Of a DNA stretch of 39,610 nt, positions 15,499-23,375 are shown in pieces. The notes under the pieces were generated by a model. The model made no database searches. It was not told the DNA's origin and saw only the letters and a program-made list of their open reading frames with translations. The stretch spans positions 1 through 39,610 of the forward strand of contig SCUD01000069.1 in the NCBI GenBank assembly GCA_004297335.1, given 5' to 3'. Every line of letters starts with the position of its first letter. The first letter of the stretch is position 1. The stretch comes from Gammaproteobacteria bacterium. GTDB taxonomy: Bacteria > Pseudomonadota > Gammaproteobacteria > Steroidobacterales > Steroidobacteraceae. The position numbers and the translations under genes are program-made.

Positions 15499-15517
15499 TG
15501 TAAGCGGCGTGTAAGAG
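15499..15517 (+). promoter_or_regulatory. SARP-type direct repeat upstream of the NOR-like operon
   Basis: TGTAAG-CGGCG-TGTAAGAG: two TGTAAG units with an 11-bp period. Exactly 8 bp after the second unit comes TACATC (15526-15531), a possible -10 box. That is the spacing known for SARP activators, which contact direct repeats in place of a -35 box. The same arrangement occurs on the minus strand at 27749-27767 upstream of the nar operon. The proposed binder is the BTAD regulator encoded at 18720-20432. Confidence 0.6.
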
Positions 15518-15563
15518 CTACCCCGTACATCTATGCGGAACAAGTCGCCGGGGGAGTCCGCTA

Positions 15564-16520
15564 ATGCGCATCGCTTCAGGTCTGGCCCTGCTGTTCATCC
15601 TTGCCTGCCCCGTGCCGGCCGCCGCTGCCGCAGGCGATGAGGGCCGGCTCCTCTACGAGCGACAGTGCGCGGCCTGCCATACGATCGGCGAGGGCGATCG
15701 CATCGGCCCCGACCTGGCCGGGGTCAACGAGCGCCGTCCACGGGACTGGCTACTGAGCTTCGTCACCGGTCCGGACCGGATGATCGCCGCGGGCGATCCG
15801 GTCGCCGTGCGGCTCTACGAGCGCTACAACCGGATCGTAATGCCCAACTTGAACCTGAGCGAGGAGCAGGCCGGGCAGCTGCTCGAATACCTGGCCCTCG
15901 CCGCCCCCGCTGCCGCGGCACCCGCTGCGGCGGTGACCGAGCTGCCGCGCCCCGCGCTCGCCGGGCCGCAGTCCCGGGTGCTGCAGCTGTTCCTGGTCAT
16001 ATCAGCGGTCATCGTGCTGGTCTTCACCTGGGTCGCGCTCAGCACGCGCAATCCGGTGGAGGTCGACGTGCACCGGGCCTACTCGATCCGCCGCGTCCTG
16101 TTCGTCATCGCGGTCGTGGCACTGGCCGGGCTGCTGGTCCTGACACTGCCGAAGGCGCCCTATGCCCGCGCCGGCGCGGAACCGGCCCGTGTTGTCTACG
16201 TCGCTGCGCGGCAGTTCGACTTCCTGTTTTCAGAGGAACCGATCGTGTCGACGGCCGAGGTCGGAATCGTACCGACGCTGGCGAATCTCGTGCTCACGAA
16301 GGACGAGCTGGTCGAGTTCCGGGTGACCAGCCTCGACGTCAACCACGGCTTCGGCCTGTACGGGCCGGATCGCCAGATCGTCGCCCAGACCCAGGCCATG
16401 CCGGGCTACTTCAACCGGCTGCTGTTCCGGCCGCTGGCGCCCGGTGAGTACAAGGTGTTCTGCCTCGAGTACTGCGCGGCGGGACACCACCTGATGCAGG
16501 TCCGCCTGACCGTGAATTGA
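15564..16520 (+). CDS. Heme-copper oxidase-type subunit II with N-terminal cytochrome c
   Basis: A 318-residue fusion. After a signal peptide comes a cytochrome c domain with CAACH (Cys35, Cys38, His39) and candidate axial Met in VMPNLNL. Two hydrophobic segments (about 140-160 and 180-198) follow, then a cupredoxin domain with a full CuA site: His261, Cys300, Glu302, Cys304, His308, Met311. Electrons would pass from heme c to CuA to subunit I. In caa3 oxidases the cytochrome c is at the C-terminus, so the N-terminal fusion is unusual. The c domain is clearly paralogous to the cytochrome c at 27128-27640 (shared CHTIG, RIGPDLAGV.ERR.DW). ATG 15564 follows GGGGGAG. Confidence 0.85.
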   Translation: MRIASGLALLFILACPVPAAAAAGDEGRLLYERQCAACHTIGEGDRIGPDLAGVNERRPRDWLLSFVTGPDRMIAAGDPVAVRLYERYNRIVMPNLNLSEEQAGQLLEYLALAAPAAAAPAAAVTELPRPALAGPQSRVLQLFLVISAVIVLVFTWVALSTRNPVEVDVHRAYSIRRVLFVIAVVALAGLLVLTLPKAPYARAGAEPARVVYVAARQFDFLFSEEPIVSTAEVGIVPTLANLVLTKDELVEFRVTSLDVNHGFGLYGPDRQIVAQTQAMPGYFNRLLFRPLAPGEYKVFCLEYCAAGHHLMQVRLTVN

Positions 16521-16536
16521 ACGGAGATCCGAACCC

Positions 16537-17967
16537 ATGACTACTCGTCCCGCAAGTTCCCAGCTGCTCATCTGGATCGCGATCACCTTCCTGCTGTTCC
16601 CAGTGCTGATCCTGCTGGGCATCCTCATGCGCTCGATCCAGGCCGGCGAAATCAGTGCATTGCAGCCGTGGTTCTACCCGGCGATGACGCTGCACGGCGT
16701 CGGCATGGTGGGAGTCTGGTACGTGGCGGCGATGGCCTGCGCTGCGGATGTGCTGTCGCGGCACGTGACCCTGCCACCGGCACTCGGACGCCTGGCCATC
16801 GCCGGTACGGTCCTCGGCGTCGTGCTGCTTCTGGCCTGCGTCCTGCTCGGGCGGTTCGCCGCCGGCTGGTATTTCCTGTATCCGCTGCCGCTGAAGGGCG
16901 AATGGCCGTTGTGGTCGGCGGTCACCTTCCTGCTGTCGCTGACGGTGCTGGGTGCCACCTGGTTCATCTGGTCGCTGGGGCTGCTGTGGGCGATCTCGCG
17001 CCGGTTTTCCCTCGGCCAGGCGCTGGGCTGGCATTACCTGGCCGGCCGGACCGATCCGGTGCTGCCTCCATCCGTGCTGATCACGACGGTCAGCCTGATT
17101 GCCGGTGTGGCCGCGCTGGTCTCGGCGGTGATCGTGCTCGCACTGTTCTACCTGGAACTCTTGACCGGCCAGGCCAGCGACGCGCTGTTGATGAAGAACC
17201 TGACTTTCTTCTTCGGGCATACGCTGGTCAATCTCGCGATGTACCTGGGGGTAGCCGTCGCCTACGAGATCCTGCCGGAGTACGCTGGCCGCCCGTGGAA
17301 GACCAACAAGATCGTCGTCGTCTCGTGGAACACGGTGCTGCTGATCGTACTGGTGGCGTACTTCCATCACCTGTACATGGACTTCGTGCAGCCCGGCATC
17401 CTGCAGTACATCGGCCAGGTTGCTTCCTACGCGAGCGCGATCCCGGCGGCCGTCGTGACCATCTTCGGCGCGCTGCTGCTGGTGTACCGGTCCCGCATGC
17501 GCTGGAACCTCGCCTCGCTGCTGTTCTTCCTCGGACTGGTCGGATGGGCCATCGGCGGTGTCGGTGCGGTGATCGATTCGACCATCAGCGTCAACGCGCG
17601 GCTGCACAACACGCTGTGGGTACCGGCGCATTTCCACACCTACATGGTGGCGGGACTCGCCTTCCTGGTCATCGGGTACTTCTACCATCGCTGCCAGGAG
17701 GCCGCGGCCCTGCGTGAAAGCAAGGGCTATCACCAGCTGCTGATCGTGCTGATGACCGCTGGCGCCTACGGCTTCTTCCTGATGTTCTACCTGGCTGGTG
17801 CCTTCTCGGTCCCGCGGCGCTTTGCCGTGTATCCGGTCGAGATCGGGCATGGCGCCAGCTTCGCCGGCTGGGCGGCACTGTTCGCCACGCTGTTCCTGGT
17901 CGGATTCGTGCTGACGGCGACCGAGGTCGGGCGCCGCTGGCGCGCGGCGCTGTCCTCGGCGACCTGA
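16537..17967 (+). CDS. Heme-copper oxidase subunit I-like; putative NO reductase catalytic subunit
   Basis: A 476-residue, roughly 12-helix protein with all metal ligands: His53 (low-spin heme, LHGVGM), His228 (CuB), His277-His278 (CuB, YFHHLYMD), and His365 and His367 (AHFH; high- and low-spin heme). Flanking sequence (ILPEYAG, LHNTLWVPAHFH) is closest to the B-type (ba3-like) family. In O2 reductases the motif after the first CuB ligand is GHPxVY, with a Tyr cross-linked to His. Here it is GHTLVN, with Asn232 in the Tyr position, and no obvious replacement. Loss of this Tyr, and the nitrate-respiration context, argue for NO reduction rather than O2 reduction. It starts 16 bases after subunit II. 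Confidence 0.82.
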   Translation: MTTRPASSQLLIWIAITFLLFPVLILLGILMRSIQAGEISALQPWFYPAMTLHGVGMVGVWYVAAMACAADVLSRHVTLPPALGRLAIAGTVLGVVLLLACVLLGRFAAGWYFLYPLPLKGEWPLWSAVTFLLSLTVLGATWFIWSLGLLWAISRRFSLGQALGWHYLAGRTDPVLPPSVLITTVSLIAGVAALVSAVIVLALFYLELLTGQASDALLMKNLTFFFGHTLVNLAMYLGVAVAYEILPEYAGRPWKTNKIVVVSWNTVLLIVLVAYFHHLYMDFVQPGILQYIGQVASYASAIPAAVVTIFGALLLVYRSRMRWNLASLLFFLGLVGWAIGGVGAVIDSTISVNARLHNTLWVPAHFHTYMVAGLAFLVIGYFYHRCQEAAALRESKGYHQLLIVLMTAGAYGFFLMFYLAGAFSVPRRFAVYPVEIGHGASFAGWAALFATLFLVGFVLTATEVGRRWRAALSSAT

Positions 17968-17977
17968 GGCCCCCGGC

Positions 17978-18748
17978 ATGCGCGGCCACTGCGCGGCGCT
18001 GCTGGCAATACTGGCCCTGCTGCCGGTGCTGGCGAGCAGCGACGCTGCGCCAGCGCGGAGCATCGATTGGCGCGAGGGCGTGCTGACGGGGCGCATGGTC
18101 CCGGATATCGCGCTGCGAACCGCCAGTGGTGGCGCGCAGCGCCTGTCCGATCTCTGGCGGCAGGGACCGGTGCTCGTGACCTTTTTCTACCGCCGCTGCG
18201 CCGGCATCTGCACGCCGTTTCTCGAATGGGTGCGCGATGCGCTGCAGGCGACCGGCGGGCCCGGCCGTGAATACCGCGTAGTGGCGCTGAGCTTCGACGA
18301 GGCCGATACGATCGCCGCCTTGCAGGGCCAGGCCGCCGCACTTGGCCTCCGGGACGCCCCGGGCTGGACCTTCGCGATCACGGGCACCGAGGAGCTGGCG
18401 GCAATCACCGGCGCCGTGGACTTCTGGCAGCGCCGGAATCCGACGACCGGACAATACGACCACGACGCGCTGCTGGTCGCGATCGATGGCCAGGGACGCG
18501 TGCTGCGGGCCGTGCTGGGTGGTCCGGAGGCGAGCGGGCGGCTGCGGAACCTGGGCGCCGAGCTGCGCGGTACCTTCGTGCCCTTCTACCGGGTTGCCGG
18601 CGGCGCATCCTGGCGCTGCTTCGCTTTCGACCCGGCCACGGGTCGCAGCCGTCTCGACTGGGGCATGTTGCTGCTGCTGCTGCCCGCCCTGTGCGCGGTG
18701 ACAGCGGCGCTGCTGCTGTTCAGTGCAGGAGCTTCTCGAGAGCCGTGA
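17978..18748 (+). CDS. SCO1/SenC-type copper chaperone
   Basis: A 256-residue protein with an N-terminal signal/anchor, a thioredoxin-like domain carrying the copper motif C-A-G-I-C in FFYRRCAGICTPFLEW (about residues 70-85), the downstream histidine in YDHDALLVAID, and a C-terminal hydrophobic segment (LLLLLPALCAVTAALLLF). SCO proteins load copper into the CuA site, which fits the CuA domain encoded two genes upstream. It begins 10 bases after subunit I. Its last 29 bases overlap the end of the convergent regulator gene, an unusual tail-to-tail overlap. Confidence 0.85.
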   Translation: MRGHCAALLAILALLPVLASSDAAPARSIDWREGVLTGRMVPDIALRTASGGAQRLSDLWRQGPVLVTFFYRRCAGICTPFLEWVRDALQATGGPGREYRVVALSFDEADTIAALQGQAAALGLRDAPGWTFAITGTEELAAITGAVDFWQRRNPTTGQYDHDALLVAIDGQGRVLRAVLGGPEASGRLRNLGAELRGTFVPFYRVAGGASWRCFAFDPATGRSRLDWGMLLLLLPALCAVTAALLLFSAGASREP

Positions 18749-20432
18749 TCCGCGGCGGCAGCTCGAGGTCCACGTAGCGACGCAGCGCCGCCCGGCAACA
18801 GTCGTATTGCTGGCGCGCCTCGGAGATCCGGCCGGCGCGGACCAGCTGCGTCACCAGGGCCTCGTGGAGATCGAGCGCCTCCGGCTCGAAACCGAGCGCA
18901 GTCCGCAGCAGCGCGATGGCATGGTCCGCCTGGCCCCAGTGGATGCGCAGCCCGACCAGTGCGCGCACGGCATCGAGGTACGAATGCCGCAGGTTCACCC
19001 GCAGCAGGTCGAAGGATTCGCTGTCGGTATCACCGGCAAACAGGTCCCCCCGATACAGCGCCACGGCATCCTCGAGCGGCCCCAGCGCCCGCTCATCGCC
19101 ACCCTGGCGCTGGAGCGCGCGGGCGCTCGCTACCAGGTCGAGAAAGTCGAACAGGTCAATGCAGTGCGGCGCCTGGTTGTCGAAGAAATAGTAGTTGTCC
19201 CGACAGACGATGTAGCGTGAAGCTCCGGCGCTACGGCCCGCCTCCAGAGCCGAGCGCAGCACGTTCAGGACACCGTGCAGCCGGTTGGCACCAGAGCGGG
19301 CCGACACGCCGGGCCACAACAGCTCGATCAGCTCGTCGCGGTGCATCGGTGCGCCGCGACGCAGCACCAGCGTCTGCAGCAGTCTCAGTGCCTTGCGCCG
19401 CGCGAAAGCGCTCGCGGGCAGCAATCGCCCGTCCCGCACCACCTCGAAAGGCCCGAAACAGCGGATCACGAGCGGCGCTGCGTGCATCACCGAGCCGGTC
19501 TGCGGCAGCAGGCGCGGCGGTATCGCGAGGCGCACCATGGATTTGACTTCCTCGAGTACGCGCAGGCCCCACTGCAGCGGGACCGAATCGTCGCGCCAGC
19601 CGACGCCGAGGTAGCCGAGCGGCCGTCCCGCGTGATTGAGCGGAACTCCGACGAACGAGCGGATTCCCCGGCGCTTGACGGCCTTGCGCACGAAGCTCCG
19701 GTCGTGTTGGAAATGATTCGTAAATCGAGACTGCTGTTGCAGCGTGATCATTCCGGCATACCCGACGCCAAGGGGCATCCGCGTCCGCTCCATGAAGGCT
19801 GCGCGATCGTGACCTTCGCAATCGACCAGGAACACTTCCCGGCCAGACGGATCAACAAGAAACAGCTCGCAGTCGTCCGCGCCGCAGACGCAGCGAATGC
19901 CGTCCAGGACACTCTCCAGGGAGCCGAGCCGATCCGCCAGTGCACCCCTGATGACCAGCCCTTCAAGGCCGGCGCTCCCTACGGTACCCGTCGTCAACTT
20001 CGTATACGGGCACCAGACGATGGCGCCCTGAGAGGCATCGCTGAGAGAGAGTACGGCGCAGTGAGTTTCCGCCTCCTCCGCAATGCCCGGGCGCGGACCG
20101 TCGGACCTCGACGCGTTTGCCAGGCACTCGCCGGCATGACAGCCACGGTGCGAATTCCGACAGTGCTCGTTGCCCAGGACTTCCCAGCAGGGCCGACCGA
20201 GCGCCCGCTGCACCGGAATGTGCAGGGCCCGGGCCGTTACCTCCGGCCAGCCGCAGACCCGATAGCTGTTATCGACCCAGCAGAACGGCCGGAAGGCCTC
20301 GCCCTCCCGGACTACGGGTACAACAGCCCGCCCCCGCCCCGCGTTGGACGGCCTCCGGTAAGCGCGAACCGCAGGCTTGAGGGGCCCATGACCTCTCCTG
20401 CCCGCGGCGCCACTACTCCCCGATAGCGCCAC
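18720..20432 (-). CDS. PAS-like/GAF/BTAD transcription activator
   Basis: A 570-residue regulator. Residues about 45-110 form a PAS-like segment (FCWVDNSYRVCGWPE, GRPCWEVLGNEHC) ending in a cysteine cluster C-RNSHRG-C-HAGE-C that could bind a metal or Fe-S centre. Residues about 165-310 are a GAF domain (LGVGYAGMI, VGVPLNHAGRPLGYLGVGW). Residues about 325-430 are a winged-helix part (CFGPFEVVRDG, ARRKALRLLQTLV, LIELLWPG) followed by a TPR-like BTAD domain (LGPLEDAVALYRGDLF to the C-terminus), as in SARP activators. The GTG start at 20432 is a best guess. It lies 99 bases after narI on the same strand and may have its own promoter (TAGAAT-like -10 at 20464-20459). Confidence 0.78.
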   Translation of the reverse strand: MALSGSSGAAGRRGHGPLKPAVRAYRRPSNAGRGRAVVPVVREGEAFRPFCWVDNSYRVCGWPEVTARALHIPVQRALGRPCWEVLGNEHCRNSHRGCHAGECLANASRSDGPRPGIAEEAETHCAVLSLSDASQGAIVWCPYTKLTTGTVGSAGLEGLVIRGALADRLGSLESVLDGIRCVCGADDCELFLVDPSGREVFLVDCEGHDRAAFMERTRMPLGVGYAGMITLQQQSRFTNHFQHDRSFVRKAVKRRGIRSFVGVPLNHAGRPLGYLGVGWRDDSVPLQWGLRVLEEVKSMVRLAIPPRLLPQTGSVMHAAPLVIRCFGPFEVVRDGRLLPASAFARRKALRLLQTLVLRRGAPMHRDELIELLWPGVSARSGANRLHGVLNVLRSALEAGRSAGASRYIVCRDNYYFFDNQAPHCIDLFDFLDLVASARALQRQGGDERALGPLEDAVALYRGDLFAGDTDSESFDLLRVNLRHSYLDAVRALVGLRIHWGQADHAIALLRTALGFEPEALDLHEALVTQLVRAGRISEARQQYDCCRAALRRYVDLELPPRITALEKLLH

Positions 20433-20531
20433 TGGACTATCCCGCTCCGTTCCCCGGCATTCTAGGCCTAAACTGCGATCATTGGCAGGAATAGCTTCCG
20501 CGGGGGCCGATTGGCCGATTCGGCATGCTCC

Positions 20532-21230
20532 TCAGCGCTTGAGCCCCACGTAGCTGCGCATCGAAATGTAGGGGCGCGTCGCGTACCCGAACGGGAAGCT
20601 GAAAGCGTGCACGAGCTTCGTGAATGGCAGGTAGCAAAGGAACACCATCGCGACAATCATGTGCAGCCGGACGATGAGCGGTGCCCCGGCGATCTGCGCA
20701 GCATCGGGCCGCAGCTGGAAGATGCCCGCAAACCATGGGCCGACGGCGTAGGACACGCCAAACGTGAATCGCGCGATCGGGTAGTACAGCCCCAGACCGG
20801 TAATTGCGACGAGCAGCACCAGTACCGCGATGTCGTCGAAAGTACTCATCGCGCGCAGCTGCGGCGTTACGACCCTGCGGACCAGTGCCCAGGACAATCC
20901 GTAGAAGAGGAGTACGCCGCCGAACAGCCCGGTCCACCGGAAGTACTCCACCCACCCGGTCCAACCGAAGGCGCCGCCGATGAACCCGGCGACATGTCCG
21001 ACGATCACGACCAGGAGGCCCCAGTGCAGACTGAGTGCCGCCGGCCCGATCGAGGCACGCCCGAAGAACCCGGTGGATCGCGTGGTCCACAGCAGGTCGC
21101 CCCGCGCGCTCCAGTTGATGTGCCCGCGAAACTGGGTCTTGGCGCCGGTGAAGGCGCGATAGAAGGATCCACCGATCAGCAGCAGCAGTGTGACGTAGGG
21201 CAGCGCCACGAACAGGAAGTTATCAAGCAT
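20532..21230 (-). CDS. narI: Respiratory nitrate reductase gamma subunit
   Basis: A 232-residue five-helix cytochrome b subunit that oxidises quinol and anchors NarGH to the membrane. The four expected heme-ligating histidines are visible: His69 and His79 (LHWGLLVVIVGH) and His190 and His208 (RLHMIVAM...KLVHAFSFP). ATG 21230 overlaps the narJ stop by 8 bases. The longer frame to 21260 is inside narJ. It is the last structural gene of the nar operon. Confidence 0.93.
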   Translation of the reverse strand: MLDNFLFVALPYVTLLLLIGGSFYRAFTGAKTQFRGHINWSARGDLLWTTRSTGFFGRASIGPAALSLHWGLLVVIVGHVAGFIGGAFGWTGWVEYFRWTGLFGGVLLFYGLSWALVRRVVTPQLRAMSTFDDIAVLVLLVAITGLGLYYPIARFTFGVSYAVGPWFAGIFQLRPDAAQIAGAPLIVRLHMIVAMVFLCYLPFTKLVHAFSFPFGYATRPYISMRSYVGLKR

Positions 21231-21807
21231 GACACTCTCCCACTGTTCTCGCTCCAGCATCGTAGGTCAGTACGCGCTCAACCGTGTCCAGCAGGTCCCC
21301 GAAGGGACTCTGCAGTTCTTGCAGTCGCGCCCGCATCGGCGGCAGGTAAGGCAGCATATACTCGCGGATGAGCTTGTCGCGCACCGGATCGTCGGACCCG
21401 GCCGTCAGGGCCAGGAACTCAACCATCATCGGCAGGTAGTCCGGCAGTTCACCGCCCGCCGGTACCAGCCCGAGATGTCGATAGATCCCGAGCAGCTCGA
21501 TCATGTAGCCGTTCCGGTCCGACACCCCAGCCTTCGCACAGGTCGTCGGCTCCTCGAAGGAGTGGCTGCCGACATAGAGCGGACACCGTGGATCGAGCTC
21601 GAACAGCTCCACATACTCGTCCTCCACGATGAAGTGCTGCAGAAAACTGGCCAGCGAGGTGGCCGCTGCCGGCTCGATCCGTTCCAGTTCAGGAATCCAC
21701 GCTGCGGCCCGCCGACGCGCGTCCTCGGGATCCGCATCCTGCGGACTGCACCACAGGTCGGCGAGAACCGCGTAGCCTTCCTGTAGCCCGGTGGTCGTTT
21801 CACTCAT
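21223..21807 (-). CDS. narJ: Nitrate reductase assembly chaperone
   Basis: A 194-residue member of the NarJ/TorD chaperone family. It has the characteristic LFELDPRCPLYVGSHSF region (about residues 70-86) and YRHLGLVPAGGELPDYLPMMVEFL. NarJ binds apo-NarG and guides insertion of the molybdenum cofactor and Fe-S cluster. ATG 21807 overlaps the narH TGA by 8 bases, so translation is probably coupled. It overlaps narI downstream in the same way. Confidence 0.92.
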   Translation of the reverse strand: MSETTTGLQEGYAVLADLWCSPQDADPEDARRRAAAWIPELERIEPAAATSLASFLQHFIVEDEYVELFELDPRCPLYVGSHSFEEPTTCAKAGVSDRNGYMIELLGIYRHLGLVPAGGELPDYLPMMVEFLALTAGSDDPVRDKLIREYMLPYLPPMRARLQELQSPFGDLLDTVERVLTYDAGARTVGECHA

Positions 21808-23362
21808 AGTCCTTGTCCGGGTCATGCGGCGCCTTGTGGTAGCTCTTGCGGCGCTTCAGGGGAGTCTGCGGGCCCATCGCCGTATAGCCGGCGAAACCGC
21901 GCTCGGTGTACGGGCTGAGATCCGCATTCTCGCGCTTCGTCGTCGGCACGACAAAGCGCTCGTTGTAGAACGACAGCGACAGGGCCCGAACGATCCCCCG
22001 CGCATCCTCCTCGGTCAGGCCGACCCGTCTCAGCACATCGACATTCGGCGTGCGTTCGACCCGCAGACTGCGCTGGTAGTGACGGACCGCCAGCTGGCGC
22101 CGCAGCGAGATCCGGACCGGCTCCTCGCTCCCGGCCGCGAACAGGCTGGCGAGATAGCGGATCGGCACCCGCATCTGGTCGAGTTCATCCGGGTCGATCA
22201 GCACGCCTTTCGACGTACCCATGTCGAACACGTCCTGGTCGTCGGGAGAGACCTTTCCAGCGCTCGTCATGACCGGGCTGAGTGGTGGCAGGTAGAACAG
22301 GCTGGGCAGCGTCCGGAATTCAGGGTGCAGCGGCAACGCGAGTTCCCAGCGCTTGAACAGCTTGTACACGGGCGAGCGCTGCGCCGCGTCGATCCAGTCG
22401 TCGCTGATGCCGGACTCCCGGGCGGCGGCGACCACCACCGGGTCCGCGGGATCGAGAATGACCTCGCGGTGAGCCCGGACCAGATCGCGATCCTCCACCA
22501 GCGCCGCCTGTGGGACACGCTCCATGTCGTAGAAGACAACCCCGAAAGAGCGGATCTTGCCGACACAGGTGTGGAAGCACACCGGCGGCATGCCGGCCTC
22601 GACGCGCGGATAACAGAGGATGCATTTCTCCATCTTGCCCGAGACCCAGTTGTGGTAGGGCTTCTTGTACGGGCAGGCGGAGATGCAGTAGCGCCAGTTC
22701 CGGCAGCGCGTCTGGTCGATCAGAACGACGCCGTCCTCTTCGCGCTTGTACGCGGCTCCCGAAGGGCAGGCGGCGACACAGGCCGGGTTGACGCAGTGGT
22801 TGCAGATCCGCGGCAGGTAGAAGTAGAAGATGTCGCGAAAACGCAGGCAGGCATCGCGCTCCTGCTCACTCATCCCGGCGAAGTTCACGTCCTCCTTGCC
22901 GGTAATGTGCGTACCGCCGGCATTGTCCTCCCAGTTGACATTCCAGGTGATCGGGATGTCCTCCTCTCCGGTCACCATGGACTTCGGCCGGGCCACCGGC
23001 TGCTGTTGCAACTTCTCCGGATCGTGCAGGTCCTCGTAGGTGAAGGTGTAAACGTCGTTACCGTAGTAGTCGCGCATCTCCGGCATGTGTGGATTGAAGA
23101 ACAGGTTGGACAGCTGATAGGCCTTGCTGCCGTAGCGGAGCTTCAGTTCATCACCCTTCTTCACCCAGCCGCCCTTCCACCGCTGCTGGTTCTCCCAGCG
23201 CTGCGGATAACCGATGCCCGGCTTCGTCTCGACGTTGTTCCACCACATGTACTCGGCGCCTTCGCGGTTCGTCCAGACGTTCTTGCAGCCGACCGTACAG
23301 GTATTGCAGCCGATGCACTTCTCCAGGTTGAACGTCATGCTGTTCTGCGCCTTGACCTTCAT
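21800..23362 (-). CDS. narH: Respiratory nitrate reductase beta subunit
   Basis: A 520-residue ferredoxin-type subunit with four cysteine clusters: CIGCNTCTVGC near the N-terminus, CNHCVNPACVAACP, CRNWRYCISACP and CILCYPRVEAGMPPVCFHTC. The Trp in CRNWRYC replaces a Cys, as in the [3Fe-4S] cluster of other NarH proteins. It passes electrons from NarI hemes to NarG. ATG 23362 lies 13 bases after the narG stop. The frame extends to 23398, but that start would fall within narG. Confidence 0.95.
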   Translation of the reverse strand: MKVKAQNSMTFNLEKCIGCNTCTVGCKNVWTNREGAEYMWWNNVETKPGIGYPQRWENQQRWKGGWVKKGDELKLRYGSKAYQLSNLFFNPHMPEMRDYYGNDVYTFTYEDLHDPEKLQQQPVARPKSMVTGEEDIPITWNVNWEDNAGGTHITGKEDVNFAGMSEQERDACLRFRDIFYFYLPRICNHCVNPACVAACPSGAAYKREEDGVVLIDQTRCRNWRYCISACPYKKPYHNWVSGKMEKCILCYPRVEAGMPPVCFHTCVGKIRSFGVVFYDMERVPQAALVEDRDLVRAHREVILDPADPVVVAAARESGISDDWIDAAQRSPVYKLFKRWELALPLHPEFRTLPSLFYLPPLSPVMTSAGKVSPDDQDVFDMGTSKGVLIDPDELDQMRVPIRYLASLFAAGSEEPVRISLRRQLAVRHYQRSLRVERTPNVDVLRRVGLTEEDARGIVRALSLSFYNERFVVPTTKRENADLSPYTERGFAGYTAMGPQTPLKRRKSYHKAPHDPDKDYE

Positions 23363-23375
23363 GATGATCGCTCTC

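Noticed and set aside
16537-17967. Ordinary cytochrome c oxidase
   Set aside because: The active-site Tyr position is Asn232, and the context is nitrate respiration, so a standard O2-reducing role is less likely.
16411-18096. Minus-strand open frame of 561 codons across the oxidase-like operon
   Set aside because: Gln/Arg/His-rich composition and no motif; the plus-strand genes have complete metal ligands.
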